From Streptomyces sp. NRRL B-24484 (lineage in GTDB: Bacteria > Actinomycetota > Actinomycetes > Streptomycetales > Streptomycetaceae), in NCBI RefSeq assembly GCF_000717715.1, contig NZ_JOAI01000008.1:62001-126000 (forward strand): a stretch of 64,000 nucleotides of DNA. The letters run 5' to 3'. The notes under the pieces were generated by a model that saw only the letters and a list, made by a program, of their open reading frames with translations, did no database searches and had not been told where the DNA came from. Position 1 is the first letter of the stretch. Each line of letters starts with the position of its first letter. This document shows positions 22,920 to 32,478 of the stretch, piece after piece. The translations under genes were made by a program, and so were the position numbers.

Positions 22920-24815
22920 TCAGGAGGTCGGGGCCGTCCACTTCTGGTTGGCCGCTCCGGTGCAGGTCCAGATCTGGATCCGCGCGCCGTTGGCCGGGCT
23001 GTTGTCCGTCACGTCCAGGCACTTGTTCGCCGCCGGGTTGACGAGGTCGTGCGTCGACGGGTTGTACGCCCACTGCTGGGCACCCGTCCCGTTGCAGTCG
23101 TACAGCTGCGTCTTGGCGCCGTCGGCGGTCGAACCGGAGGCCACGTCCAGGCACTTGCCGAGGGCGCGGACCGTCCCGTCGGTGCCGACCGTCCAGTCCT
23201 GGGCGCCGGTGCCGTTGCAGTCGTAGAGCTGCACGGCGGTGCCGTTGGCGGAGGTGCCCCCCGCGACGTCCAGGCACTTGCCGGCCAGGCCGGTGATCCG
23301 GCCGGTCGCACCGCCGCCCCCGCCCTGGGTGCCGGCCCAGGTGAAGGTGGCGGAGGTCTTCGCGGGCAGGCTGTAGCTGAAGTTCTGCCCGCCCCAGACC
23401 ACCCGGACGGTCTGCGCGCTGCCGCTGTCGTTGTACGCGACCAGCGCCTTCGAGCCGTCCGGGTTCTGCCAGGCGACGTTCGGCACCGAGGAGTTGGCGG
23501 TGGAGGCGATCCGGTACGCGCCCGGGCGGACGAACTTGGTGAGGTGGCCCATGGTGTAGTACTCGACCGTGTAGTCCACCTGGCCGCTGCGGGAGTCGCC
23601 GTTGTGGACGGTGACGAGGCCGGTGCAGGTGCCGCAGCCGCCGTAGTGCGGGCCCATGTTCTGGTCGACGGCGAGGCTCCACTTGGTCACCGACTTACCC
23701 CAGTTGCGGGTGTAGTCGATGATGTTGCGCATGTCCTCCTGCTGCTGGTTGCCGATCCAGGTGCCGCCGGAGTGTTCGGTGTCGAAGGCGTCCACCGTCG
23801 GGTACTGGTTGTGCACGGCGGTCTGCATCGAGACGTCGCCGCCGTAGCCGTGCCAGGCCATGCCGCCGAAGTTGGGGTGGGTGCGGATCGCCGCGTCGTC
23901 CGTCACCGGCGCCGCGTAGCCGTTGTACTGGTCCCAGTTCCAGTCCAGGGCCAGGACCTTGGCCGGCAGGCCGGCACCGGCGAGCGCCGGCAGCAGGTTG
24001 GTCTTGGTGAAGTAGGCAAGGCCGGAGCCGTTCCAGCTCATCGACGGGTAGCCGCCGCAGCAGGTGGGCTCGTTCTGCACCGTCACGTAGTTCACCGGGA
24101 CGCCCTGCGCCTGGTACGCCTGCAGGTACTTCACGAAGTACTGGGCGTAGGCGCCGTAGTACTCGGCCTTCAGCCAGCCGCCGTTGAGGTTGCCGCTCTC
24201 CTTCATCCAGGCGGGCGCCGTCCACGGCGAGGCCATGGTGGTGAGGGCCGGGTTGAGCTGCTTGGCCTGCTTGGTGAGCGGCAGCACGTCGGCGAGGTCG
24301 TGGCCGATCGTGAATCCGTTCAGCGCCGGGTCGACCGAGCCCGCGGGCTGGTCGTCGTAGGTGTAGCCGTAGCGGGCCAGGTCGGAGGAGCCCATCGGGT
24401 TGCGCAGGAACGACAGCCCGATGCCCTCGGTCGGCGAGAAGAGCTTGCGCATGGTGGCGTCGCGGGTGGCCGCACTCAGGGCGCCGCTGCTGTTCATCAG
24501 CCAGGCGGCGGTGTCGGTGAACGAGGCGCCGCCGCCGGTGAACTGCTGGTAGCGGGTGGACTCGTCGACCGAGATCAGCTGACCTCCGCTGCCGGAGCCC
24601 GAGTTGAAGGTGAACGCCGCCTGCTGGGCGAGCCCGCGGGTGACGTGCCGACCGCCGGCGTCGTCGGTGGTCGTGAGCCAGACGTTCACGGTTTCGCCTG
24701 CCGCGTGCGCGCCGGGAGCTCCGGCCAGCAGGCCGGTCGCGGCCAGGGCGCCGGAGAGCAGCGCGGCGGCCGTCCGGCGCGTGCGGGCGGCATGGTGGGG
24801 TGGGGGCCAGGCCAT
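22920..24815 (-). CDS. Secreted GH30 family glycosidase with CBM13 domain
   Basis: 631 aa from ATG 24815. Residues 1-38 are a signal peptide (RRTAAALLSGALAATGLLAG...AHA). The catalytic domain (~50-430) follows the GH30 glucosylceramidase-like pattern: FTGGGASFTDTAAWLMNS, LRNPMGSSDLARYGYTYDD, ASPWTAPAWMKESG, acid/base Glu in TVQNEPTCCGGYPS and nucleophile Glu in DAFDTEHSGGTW. A beta-sandwich subdomain (~430-500) and a Gly-rich linker lead to a C-terminal ricin-type CBM13 trefoil with three KCLDV...QLYDCNGTGAQ.W repeats. It probably hydrolyses a beta-linked polysaccharide outside the cell. It is divergent from the alginate lyase family gene, with a shared regulatory region. Confidence 0.9.
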   Translation of the reverse strand: MAWPPPHHAARTRRTAAALLSGALAATGLLAGAPGAHAAGETVNVWLTTTDDAGGRHVTRGLAQQAAFTFNSGSGSGGQLISVDESTRYQQFTGGGASFTDTAAWLMNSSGALSAATRDATMRKLFSPTEGIGLSFLRNPMGSSDLARYGYTYDDQPAGSVDPALNGFTIGHDLADVLPLTKQAKQLNPALTTMASPWTAPAWMKESGNLNGGWLKAEYYGAYAQYFVKYLQAYQAQGVPVNYVTVQNEPTCCGGYPSMSWNGSGLAYFTKTNLLPALAGAGLPAKVLALDWNWDQYNGYAAPVTDDAAIRTHPNFGGMAWHGYGGDVSMQTAVHNQYPTVDAFDTEHSGGTWIGNQQQEDMRNIIDYTRNWGKSVTKWSLAVDQNMGPHYGGCGTCTGLVTVHNGDSRSGQVDYTVEYYTMGHLTKFVRPGAYRIASTANSSVPNVAWQNPDGSKALVAYNDSGSAQTVRVVWGGQNFSYSLPAKTSATFTWAGTQGGGGGATGRITGLAGKCLDVAGGTSANGTAVQLYDCNGTGAQDWTVGTDGTVRALGKCLDVASGSTADGAKTQLYDCNGTGAQQWAYNPSTHDLVNPAANKCLDVTDNSPANGARIQIWTCTGAANQKWTAPTS

Positions 24816-24887
24816 GATCGGATTCGCCTTCGGTGTGGGGGTGGGTGGGGAAGTGCGACTGCCGGCCGGCGGTCCAGATTCAACTCC

Positions 24888-24900
24888 TGATGACTCATCA
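24888..24900. promoter_or_regulatory. Perfect palindrome upstream of GH30 gene
   Basis: TGATGA-C-TCATCA is fully symmetric, 73 bases upstream of the GH30 start. It is a candidate operator in the divergent polysaccharide-enzyme promoter region. Confidence 0.4.
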
Positions 24901-24931
24901 CCGTCAAGCGGCTGGTCTGAACCAAATTCCT

Positions 24932-25047
24932 GTCAACTCGTGAACACAGGAGAGCGATTGCTCGGTGATCATGTGCCACGAGTTGACGAATCGTCTGACA
25001 GGAAAGTTTCCAGTTGACTTGACGTGGCCATCACCGGACTAGTTGAC
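24932..25047. promoter_or_regulatory. Inverted and direct repeats between GH30 and lyase genes
   Basis: GTCAACTCGTG (24932-24942) and CACGAGTTGAC (24977-24987) form a perfect 11-base inverted repeat separated by 34 bases. The half-element AGTTGAC recurs as direct repeats at 24981, 25012 and 25041, spaced 31 and 29 bases apart. They sit between the divergent starts at 24815 and 25083, so a shared regulator binding several sites on one face of the DNA is plausible. No regulator gene is adjacent. Confidence 0.5.
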
Positions 25048-25082
25048 TCCAGCTCCCGTCGCCCCCACCGACCGGAGGACCC

Positions 25083-26288
25083 ATGCACCGTCGCCACCGC
25101 CGCCGCAGGCTTCCCGCGGCCGCCGCGCTGCTCGCCCTCGTCTGCGCGATACCCGTCGGCATCAGCGCGACCGCGCCCGCGCCGGCCGAGGCCGCGCCGA
25201 CCGCGTTCGCCCACCCCGGCGTCCTGCTCTCCAAGTCCCAACTCGACTTCGTGCGCACCAAGGTGCAGGCCGGGGCGCAGCCGTGGAAGAGCGCCTACGA
25301 CCAGATGCACGCCAGCAAGTACGCCTCGCTGAGCCGGACGCCCAAGCCCCGCGCGGTGGTCGAGTGCGGCTCGTACTCCAACCCCGACTACGGCTGCACC
25401 GACGAGCGCGAGGACGCCCTGGCCGCGTACACCCTCGCCCTGGAGTGGTCGATCACCCGGGACACCCGCTACGCCGCCAAGGCCGTCCAGATCATGGACG
25501 CCTGGTCAGGCACGGTGAAGGACCACACCAACAGCAACGCCCCGCTGCAGAGCGCCTGGGCGGCTTCCACCTGGCCGCGGGCCGCCGAGATCATCCGCTA
25601 CACCTACAACGGCTGGCCCGCCGACAAGGTCGACCGCTTCGGCGCCATGCTGCGGGGCGTCTACCTGCCGAAGGTCGTCAACGGCTCACGCTCCAACGGC
25701 AACTGGGAGCTGAGCATGACCGAGGCCACCATCGGCATCGCCGTCTTCCTCAACGACCGCACGGTGTACGACAAGGCGGTCGCGACCTTCCGCAACCGGG
25801 TGCCCGCCTACATCTACCTGGCCTCCGACGGCACCCTGCCGAAGACGGTGCCCGGCAGCGGCCTCGACACCCGGGACGAGATCGTGAAGTACTGGCAGGG
25901 CCAGTCCACTTTCGTCGACGGTCTCACCCAGGAGACCTGCCGCGACCTCACCCACACCGGCTACGGCCTGTCCGCGATCGCGCACGTCGCCGAGACCAGC
26001 CGCATCCAGGGCCAGGACCTCTACCCGGAGGTCGCCGACCGGCTGCGGCACGCCCTCGGCCTCCAGTCCAAGTACGAACTGGGCACGGCCGTCCCGTCCT
26101 GGCTCTGCGGCGGCAGCCTCTCCCAGCACATGGGCCCGGTCACCGAGGTCGGCTTCAACGCCCTGCACAACCGCCTGGGCTACGGCATGGACAACACCCA
26201 GAAGCTCACCGAGCAGCGCCGCCCCGCCGGCACCGACAACCTCTTCACCGCCTGGGAGACCCTCACCCACGCCAACAACCCGTCCTGA
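25083..26288 (+). CDS. Secreted alginate lyase family protein
   Basis: 401 aa from ATG 25083, with GGAGGACCC upstream. Residues 1-38 form a twin-basic-rich signal peptide (RRHRRRRLPAAAALLALVCAIPVG, cleaved near AEAAP). The mature protein is an alpha/alpha barrel of the alginate lyase (PF05426) type: HPGVLLSKSQLDFVRTKV, YTLALEWSITRDTRYAAKAVQIMDAWSG, LQSAWAASTWPRAAEIIRY, NGNWELSMTEATIGIAVF and ETCRDLTHTGYGLSAIAHVAE. NGNW and the Arg-Asp-x-x-His block are the usual active-site region. The substrate could be alginate or another uronate polymer. It is divergent from the GH30 enzyme. Confidence 0.87.
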   Translation: MHRRHRRRRLPAAAALLALVCAIPVGISATAPAPAEAAPTAFAHPGVLLSKSQLDFVRTKVQAGAQPWKSAYDQMHASKYASLSRTPKPRAVVECGSYSNPDYGCTDEREDALAAYTLALEWSITRDTRYAAKAVQIMDAWSGTVKDHTNSNAPLQSAWAASTWPRAAEIIRYTYNGWPADKVDRFGAMLRGVYLPKVVNGSRSNGNWELSMTEATIGIAVFLNDRTVYDKAVATFRNRVPAYIYLASDGTLPKTVPGSGLDTRDEIVKYWQGQSTFVDGLTQETCRDLTHTGYGLSAIAHVAETSRIQGQDLYPEVADRLRHALGLQSKYELGTAVPSWLCGGSLSQHMGPVTEVGFNALHNRLGYGMDNTQKLTEQRRPAGTDNLFTAWETLTHANNPS

Positions 26289-26312
26289 GGCGCGCCCGGA
26301 ACGAAGCCGCCC

Positions 26313-26545
26313 TCACCCCCGGCCGGCCGGGCCGGCGTCCCGCAGTCGCCGGACGGACTCGGGGGTGAGGTGCCGGCCGAGGACGTCGAGGGCGGCGAGC
26401 ACCTCGGCCAGTGCGGCGGGGTCGTCGGTGCCGAGTGCGGCGGCGACGGCCGGGTCGACGGGTGCGGCGGCGGCCAGCGCCGAACGCTCGGAGACCTCGG
26501 CGGCCTTGCGGACGAGGGAGCGGCGCCGGTCGGCCGGCTCGTCGA
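26313..26545 (-). pseudogene. C-terminal remnant of a MarR-like regulator
   Basis: Read on the minus strand, about 75 codons remain, ending at a TGA at 26313-26315: VDEPADRRRSLVRKAAEVSERSALAAAAP in part, then DPAALAEVLAALDVLGRHLTPESVRRL. The DPADRRRSLV wing and the C-terminal dimerisation helix fit the end of a MarR protein. The N-terminal helices and start are gone. The missing half abuts directly the truncated hydrolase on the other strand. Assignment as MarR is by pattern and moderately sure. Confidence 0.5.
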
Positions 26546-27235
26546 CGACTTCACCGTCGTCACCTACGACCGCCGCGGCCTCTCCCGCAGCACACCCGAC
26601 GATCCGTCACGCCCGGTACCCATGGCCACCCATGCCGACGACGCCCACCGCCTGCTGACCGCACTGGCCGACCGGCCCGCCCTGATGCTGGGCTGCAGCT
26701 TCGGCGCCGCGATCGGACTCCGCCTGGCGGTACGCCGCCCCGGAGCGCTGCACACGCTGATCGCCCACGAGCCCGCCGTCCCCGAGCTGCTGCCCGCCGC
26801 GGAACGCACCGCCACCGAAGGCGAGTTGCGCGCCGTCACCCGCACCTACCGGGACGAGGCTGGCTCGCGGCCGTCCGCCGGGTCACCGCCGTACTCGGCA
26901 TCGACCCGGACCACCAGGACACCGAACCGGACGTCACCGCCGAACCGATCACCGAGGCCCGCGCGGCGAACTTCGCCGGCTTCCTCACCCGCGACATCGA
27001 CACCATCCTCGCCGGCGGCCTCGAACCGGCCGACCTCGACGCCCTGCGCGACGGCCCGACCCGGATCGTCCCGGCCGTGGGCCGCACCACCCCGCACCAG
27101 GTCTTCGACCGCCGCTGCGCCGCCCTCCTCGCCGACCGCCTGGGCACCGCCCCGGCCGAGTTCCCCGGCGGCCACAACGGCAACCTCACCCACCCCCGGG
27201 CCTTCGCCGCCCGACTGACCGCGCTGCTCGGGTGA
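26540..27235 (+). pseudogene. Truncated and frameshifted alpha/beta hydrolase
   Basis: The frame enters as GRLVDDFTVVTYDRRGLSRS, the second strand and oxyanion region of an alpha/beta hydrolase, and continues through the nucleophile elbow LGCSFGAAIG. It reads on to about 26858 (RTYRDEA), where the frame must shift to continue as GWLAAVRRVTAVLGI... and finish with the catalytic-His motif GGHNGNLTHPRAFAARL at 27235. The first 30-40 residues, including a start, are missing. The end of a MarR-like gene on the opposite strand replaces them. It is therefore a decayed gene unless the sequence has errors. Confidence 0.7.
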
Positions 27236-27301
27236 CCACGTCAGGGGTGGCGCATCCACGGGCTCCGGGGACACGCCCCCGCCGGCTCCCCTCACACGGC
27301 A

Positions 27302-27336
27302 GGACCGCCCGGGCGATCGGGTCGCCCGGGCGGTCC
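27302..27336 (-). terminator. Terminator of glyoxylate carboligase gene
   Basis: A perfect 15-base stem (arms 27302-27316 and 27322-27336) with a 5-base loop lies 49 bases past the gcl stop at 27385. It may serve both strands. Confidence 0.75.
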
Positions 27337-27384
27337 CGGAGGGTGATGCGGGTGGTTCGGGAGGTCGGCCGGGGTCAGCCGGGG

Positions 27385-29166
<1,782 letters not shown>

Positions 29167-29182
29167 CGGCTTCTCCTGCCCG

Positions 29183-29195
29183 GCGGAAGTTCCGC
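29183..29195. promoter_or_regulatory. Candidate IclR-type operator at gcl
   Basis: GCGGAA-G-TTCCGC is a perfect palindrome 17-29 bases upstream of the gcl ATG, with an extra half site GCGGAA at 29220-29225. GGAA/TTCC half sites are common for IclR-family repressors such as AllR, which control gcl in some bacteria. The regulator is not in this window. Confidence 0.45.
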
Positions 29196-29264
29196 GATGT
29201 GAAATGCTGATTCTGAACTGCGGAATCAAAGTAAGCCGGGGCCGCGGGGGGCGTCAAGGTAGGT

Positions 29265-29281
29265 TTCAACAGATCGTTGAA
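29265..29281. promoter_or_regulatory. Palindrome between gcl and PP2C gene
   Basis: TTCAAC-AGATC-GTTGAA is a perfect inverted repeat, 99 bases upstream of gcl and 60 bases upstream of the PP2C ATG. It could control either gene. Confidence 0.45.
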
Positions 29282-29340
29282 GCATTCGGCGGGGGTGGCC
29301 CGGCGGGCACCACAATGGGAGGGGAGAGGGGGCGAGCCGC

Positions 29341-30096
29341 ATGCCGTACATCGCCGTGAGTGCACTCAGCCACGAGGGACTGGTGCGCGACCACAACGAG
29401 GACAGCCTGACCGTCGGGCCGTGGACGCTCTGCGCCACCGTCACCGAGAGCCCGCAGACCCTGCTCTTCCCGCTCGGCGGCACCCCCGTGGTGGTGGCGG
29501 TGTCGGACGGTCTCGGCGGGCACCCGGCCGGCGAGGTCGCCTCCTCGCTCACCGCCCGCCGACTCGCCGCGGCCGGCACCGGCCTGCGCTCCGAGGACGA
29601 CGTCCGCAGTGAACTCCGCTCGTGCAACACCGCCCTGTACGACGCCGCGGAGGCCGACCCGGACCTCACCGGGACGGGCACCACCGTCGCCGGACTCGTG
29701 CTGAGCGCCGAGCACGTCCTGGTGTTCAACATCGGCGACAGCCAGGTCTTCGAGATCACCGGACCGCCCGGCACGCCCGGACTGCGGCTGCTCAGCACCG
29801 ACGACAGCCCGCCGCCCCCGCCCGGCCGGCGCACCACCAACATCGTCACCAGCACCCTCGGCGGCACGGTCGTCCGCCGCGAGGTCGAGCCGCACCTGCG
29901 CCGCCTGCCCACCGTGGTCGGCGCCCGCTACCTGGTGTGCAGCGACGGCCTGACCGATCCGGTCCCGCCGGAGGAACTGGCCGCCGTCCTGGCCGGCGAG
30001 GACGACCAGCGCGCCGCCTTCGAGCTGTGGCGGGCCGCGATCGAGGCCGGCGGGCCGGACAACATCACCCTGGCGCTGGTGCGGATCGACGAATGA
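29341..30096 (+). CDS. PP2C-type protein phosphatase
   Basis: 251 aa from ATG 29341. Mn/Mg-dependent Ser/Thr phosphatase with motifs in order: SHEGLVRDHNEDSL (motif 1, metal Asp/Asn-Glu-Asp), VAVSDGLGGHPAGEVAS (motif 2, DGxGGH), GTGTTVAGLVL (motif for strand pairing), VFNIGDSQVFEI (GDS/R), LVCSDGLTDPVP (DGLT) and GGPDNITLALVRI (DN). All metal ligands are present, so it should be active. It is a stand-alone cytoplasmic domain with no membrane segment. It is divergent from gcl. A partner kinase is not adjacent; the nearest Ser/Thr kinase in the window is at 57.8-59.6 kb. Confidence 0.92.
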   Translation: MPYIAVSALSHEGLVRDHNEDSLTVGPWTLCATVTESPQTLLFPLGGTPVVVAVSDGLGGHPAGEVASSLTARRLAAAGTGLRSEDDVRSELRSCNTALYDAAEADPDLTGTGTTVAGLVLSAEHVLVFNIGDSQVFEITGPPGTPGLRLLSTDDSPPPPPGRRTTNIVTSTLGGTVVRREVEPHLRRLPTVVGARYLVCSDGLTDPVPPEELAAVLAGEDDQRAAFELWRAAIEAGGPDNITLALVRIDE

Positions 30097-30123
30097 GCGG
30101 GCCGTGGCCGCCGGCCGGGTGAA

Positions 30124-30141
30124 CCATCGGGATCCCGATGG
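30124..30141. promoter_or_regulatory. 18-bp perfect palindrome upstream of PfpI-like gene
   Basis: CCATCGGGA followed by its exact complement TCCCGATGG, with no spacer. It lies 28 bases after the PP2C stop and 84 bases before the ATG at 30225. The lack of a loop argues for a protein-binding site and against a terminator. Confidence 0.45.
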
Positions 30142-30159
30142 CTGCCATCGGCCCACCTA

Positions 30160-30190
30160 TTGGCCCGACCGCCGGTCGGCGGCCTAGCGT
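30160..30190 (+). promoter_or_regulatory. Probable promoter of PfpI-like gene
   Basis: TTGGCC at 30160-30165 and TAGCGT at 30185-30190 resemble -35 and -10 boxes with a 19-base spacer. A small inverted repeat, CCGACC-GCC-GGTCGG (30165-30179), lies between them and could be an operator. Confidence 0.4.
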
Positions 30191-30224
30191 CGGGGGAAAG
30201 CCCAACGAAGGAGTGACCGCCGAC

Positions 30225-30920
30225 ATGGCGAAGATCCTGTTTGTGATGACCGGCGCCGACCACTGGACCCTGGCCGACGGCAGCAAGCACCCCACCGGCT
30301 ACTGGGCGGAGGAGTTCCTCACCCCGTACCGCGCCTTCACCGCGGCCGGGCACGAGGTCGTGGTGGCCACGCCGGGCGGCGTGCGGCCGAGCGCGGACGC
30401 CGGCAGCCTCTCCGCCGGCGCCCTCGGCGGCGAGGAGAACGCCGCCGGGGCGGCCGCCGCGATCGCCGCCGCCGAGCCGCTTCAGCACCCCCTCGCGCTG
30501 ACCGACGTCGACCTCGGCGACTACGCGGCCGTCTTCTACCCCGGCGGCCACGGCCCGATGGAGGACCTCGCGGTCGACGCCGACTCGGGCCGGCTCCTCA
30601 CCTCCGTGCTGGACGCCGGTCTGCCGCTCGGCGTGGTCTGCCACGGTCCGGCCGCGCTGCTCGCCGCCGTGCGCCCGGACGGCACGCCGACCTTCGCCGG
30701 GTACCGGCTGACCGGCTTCAGCAACACCGAGGAGCGGCTCGCCGGTCTCGCCGACCGCGCCCCCTGGCTGCTGGAGGACCGCCTGGTCGCACTCGGCGCC
30801 GACTACGCGGCGGGCGAGCCGTGGGCGCCGTACACCGTCACCGACCGCACCCTGCACACCGGCCAGAACCCGGCCTCCTCCGGCCCGCTGGCCGAGGAAC
30901 TGCTCAAGGCGATCGGCTGA
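30225..30920 (+). CDS. DJ-1/PfpI family (type 1 glutamine amidotransferase-like) protein
   Basis: 231 aa from ATG 30225, with AAGGAG upstream. The fold and motifs are those of the DJ-1/PfpI/Hsp31 class: KILFVMTGADHWTLADGSKHPTGYWAEEFLTPY in part, with the conserved Glu in AEEF, AAVFYPGGHGPMEDL, and the nucleophile Cys in GVVCHGPAALL with the following His. Hsp31-like members act as methylglyoxalase (glyoxalase III) or deglycase. The TGYWAEE and PGGHGPM motifs favour that subgroup over proteases. It probably detoxifies reactive aldehydes. The convergent aldehyde dehydrogenase gene beyond the terminator fits that theme. Confidence 0.88.
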   Translation: MAKILFVMTGADHWTLADGSKHPTGYWAEEFLTPYRAFTAAGHEVVVATPGGVRPSADAGSLSAGALGGEENAAGAAAAIAAAEPLQHPLALTDVDLGDYAAVFYPGGHGPMEDLAVDADSGRLLTSVLDAGLPLGVVCHGPAALLAAVRPDGTPTFAGYRLTGFSNTEERLAGLADRAPWLLEDRLVALGADYAAGEPWAPYTVTDRTLHTGQNPASSGPLAEELLKAIG

Positions 30921-30998
30921 GGCAGCGGCCCGCAGGTACCGCCGGCCCGGCAGGTCCCTCAGGTCTCGCAGGCCCCTCAGGTCCAGCGGTAGCGACAA

Positions 30999-31019
30999 CT
31001 GCTTGACATCATCAAGCAG
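30999..31019. promoter_or_regulatory. TTGA-N5-TCAA palindrome, site 3 of the MarR motif
   Basis: CTGCTTGA-CATCA-TCAAGCAG has perfect 8-base arms. It shares the TTGA-N5-TCAA core of the two sites in the marR/ALDH promoter region but lies between the convergent ends of the PfpI-like and ALDH genes, just before a terminator. Confidence 0.45.
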
Positions 31020-31020
31020 A

Positions 31021-31053
31021 ACGGGCGGGAGCCGACCACCGGCTCCCGCCCGT
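31021..31053. terminator. Bidirectional terminator
   Basis: A perfect 14-base stem, ACGGGCGGGAGCCG with CGGCTCCCGCCCGT, and a 5-base loop, between the convergent PfpI-like and ALDH genes. Confidence 0.8.
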
Positions 31054-31081
31054 TTCCGCTTCCGCCTCCTGCGGGAACCGG

Positions 31082-32401
31082 TCAGCCGACCGGCACCTCC
31101 AGCACCGCCTTGCGGTGACTGAACGCCTCGATCGAGTAGCGGCCGTGGTAGCTGCCCATGCCGCTCTCCCCCACCCCGCCGAACGGCAGGTCGGAGACGG
31201 TCAGGTGAGCCAGCGGCAGGCCGAACCCGAGCCCGCCCGAGGAGGTCTCCTCGGCGAGCCGGCGCCGGGTCTCCTCCGAGGGGCTGAACACGTACAGGGC
31301 GAGCGGCTTGTCCCGGTCGTTGACGAAGTCGATCGCCTCGTCGAGGCCCGCGACCTCGACGATCGGCAGGATCGGCCCGAAGATCTCCTCCTGCATCACC
31401 GGCGAGTCGGGCGACACGTCCGCGAGCACGGTCGGCGCGAGGTAGCGCGCGGCCCGGTCGCGGCCGCCGCCGACCACCGTCCGGCCGGAGTCCAGCAGCG
31501 CGGCCAACCGGTCGAAGTGCCGCTCGTTGACGATCCGGCTGTACAGCGGCGAGGCCGCCGGGTCCGCCCCGTACCGGGCCTCCACCGCCCCGGCCAGCAG
31601 CGGCTCCAGGGCCCTGGCGGTGGCCGGGTCGGTCAGCACGTAGTCGGGGGCGACGCAGGTCTGGCCCGCGTTGAGGAACTTGCCCGCCACCAGGCGCTCG
31701 GCCACCGTCGCGAGGTCCGCCCCCGCGTCGACGAACGCCGGGGACTTGCCGCCCAGTTCGAGGGTGACCGGGGTGAGGTGCTCGGCCGCGGCCCGCATCA
31801 CGACCCGGCCGACCGCGCCGTTGCCGGTGTAGAAGATGTGGTCGAACCGCTGGGCCAGCAGCGCCGTGGTCTCCGGCACCCCGCCCTCCACCACCGCGAC
31901 CGCCCCGGTGTCCAGGTAGGCGGGCAGCAGCCGGGCGAGCACCGCCGAGGTGGCCGGCGCCAGCTCGCTGGGCTTGGCCACCACCGCGTTGCCGGCCGCC
32001 AGCGCCCCCGCGACCGGCGCCAGCAGCAGCTGCACCGGGTAGTTCCACGGCGCGATCACCAGGACGACGCCGAGCGGGTCGTACTGCGTCCGCGCCTGCG
32101 CACCGGCCAGCCGCTCGGGCACCGGCGCGTCCTCGAGCCGGAGCCAGTCCGCGAGATGCGCCAGGGTGTGGTCGATCTCCCGCACCACGAAGTCGACGTC
32201 GGTGCGCATCGACTCCTGCTCGCTCTTGCCCAGGTCGGCGCCGAGCGCCGCGGCGAGCTCCGGCCCGTTCTCGGTGAGCAGCGCGCGCAGCCGGTGCAGC
32301 TGCTCGGTGCGCCAGGACAGCGGCCGGGTGCGGCCGGTGCGGAAGGCCGCACGGAGGCGGGCGACGAGGTCGGCGGGCTGCTCGGCCGGGCGGTCGTTCA
32401 T
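31082..32401 (-). CDS. Aldehyde dehydrogenase, class 3 type
   Basis: 439 aa from ATG 32401, with GAGGA six bases upstream. NAD(P)-dependent oxidation of aldehydes to acids. Class-3-like short form without the N-terminal extension of ALDH1/2. Motifs: VIAPWNYPVQLLL (cofactor and oxyanion Asn), KPSELAPATS, FTGNGAVGRVV-like YTGNGAVGRVV, general base Glu in LELGGKSP, and nucleophile Cys in NAGQTCVAPDY. EEIFGPILPIV and PFGGVGESGMGSYHGRYSIEAFSHRK finish the fold. It is divergent from a MarR regulator, and two inverted repeats lie in the shared promoter. It converges on a probable glyoxalase III gene, so aldehyde detoxification is the likely theme. Confidence 0.93.
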   Translation of the reverse strand: MNDRPAEQPADLVARLRAAFRTGRTRPLSWRTEQLHRLRALLTENGPELAAALGADLGKSEQESMRTDVDFVVREIDHTLAHLADWLRLEDAPVPERLAGAQARTQYDPLGVVLVIAPWNYPVQLLLAPVAGALAAGNAVVAKPSELAPATSAVLARLLPAYLDTGAVAVVEGGVPETTALLAQRFDHIFYTGNGAVGRVVMRAAAEHLTPVTLELGGKSPAFVDAGADLATVAERLVAGKFLNAGQTCVAPDYVLTDPATARALEPLLAGAVEARYGADPAASPLYSRIVNERHFDRLAALLDSGRTVVGGGRDRAARYLAPTVLADVSPDSPVMQEEIFGPILPIVEVAGLDEAIDFVNDRDKPLALYVFSPSEETRRRLAEETSSGGLGFGLPLAHLTVSDLPFGGVGESGMGSYHGRYSIEAFSHRKAVLEVPVG

Positions 32402-32421
32402 GGGGGTCCTCGCAGGGAATG

Positions 32422-32436
32422 GTTGATATCCTCAAC
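32422..32436. promoter_or_regulatory. MarR candidate operator 1
   Basis: GTTGA-TATCC-TCAAC is a perfect palindrome with a TTGA-N5-TCAA core, 21 bases upstream of the ALDH ATG. Confidence 0.6.
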
Positions 32437-32461
32437 TACCTGCTGTCAGGAAACGCCAGTT

Positions 32462-32478
32462 ACTTGAGGATGTCAAGT
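32462..32478. promoter_or_regulatory. MarR candidate operator 2
   Basis: ACTTGA-GGATG-TCAAGT is a perfect palindrome with the same TTGA-N5-TCAA core; it overlaps the first two bases of the marR GTG start at 32477. Together with the site 40 bases away it would control both divergent genes. Confidence 0.65.
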
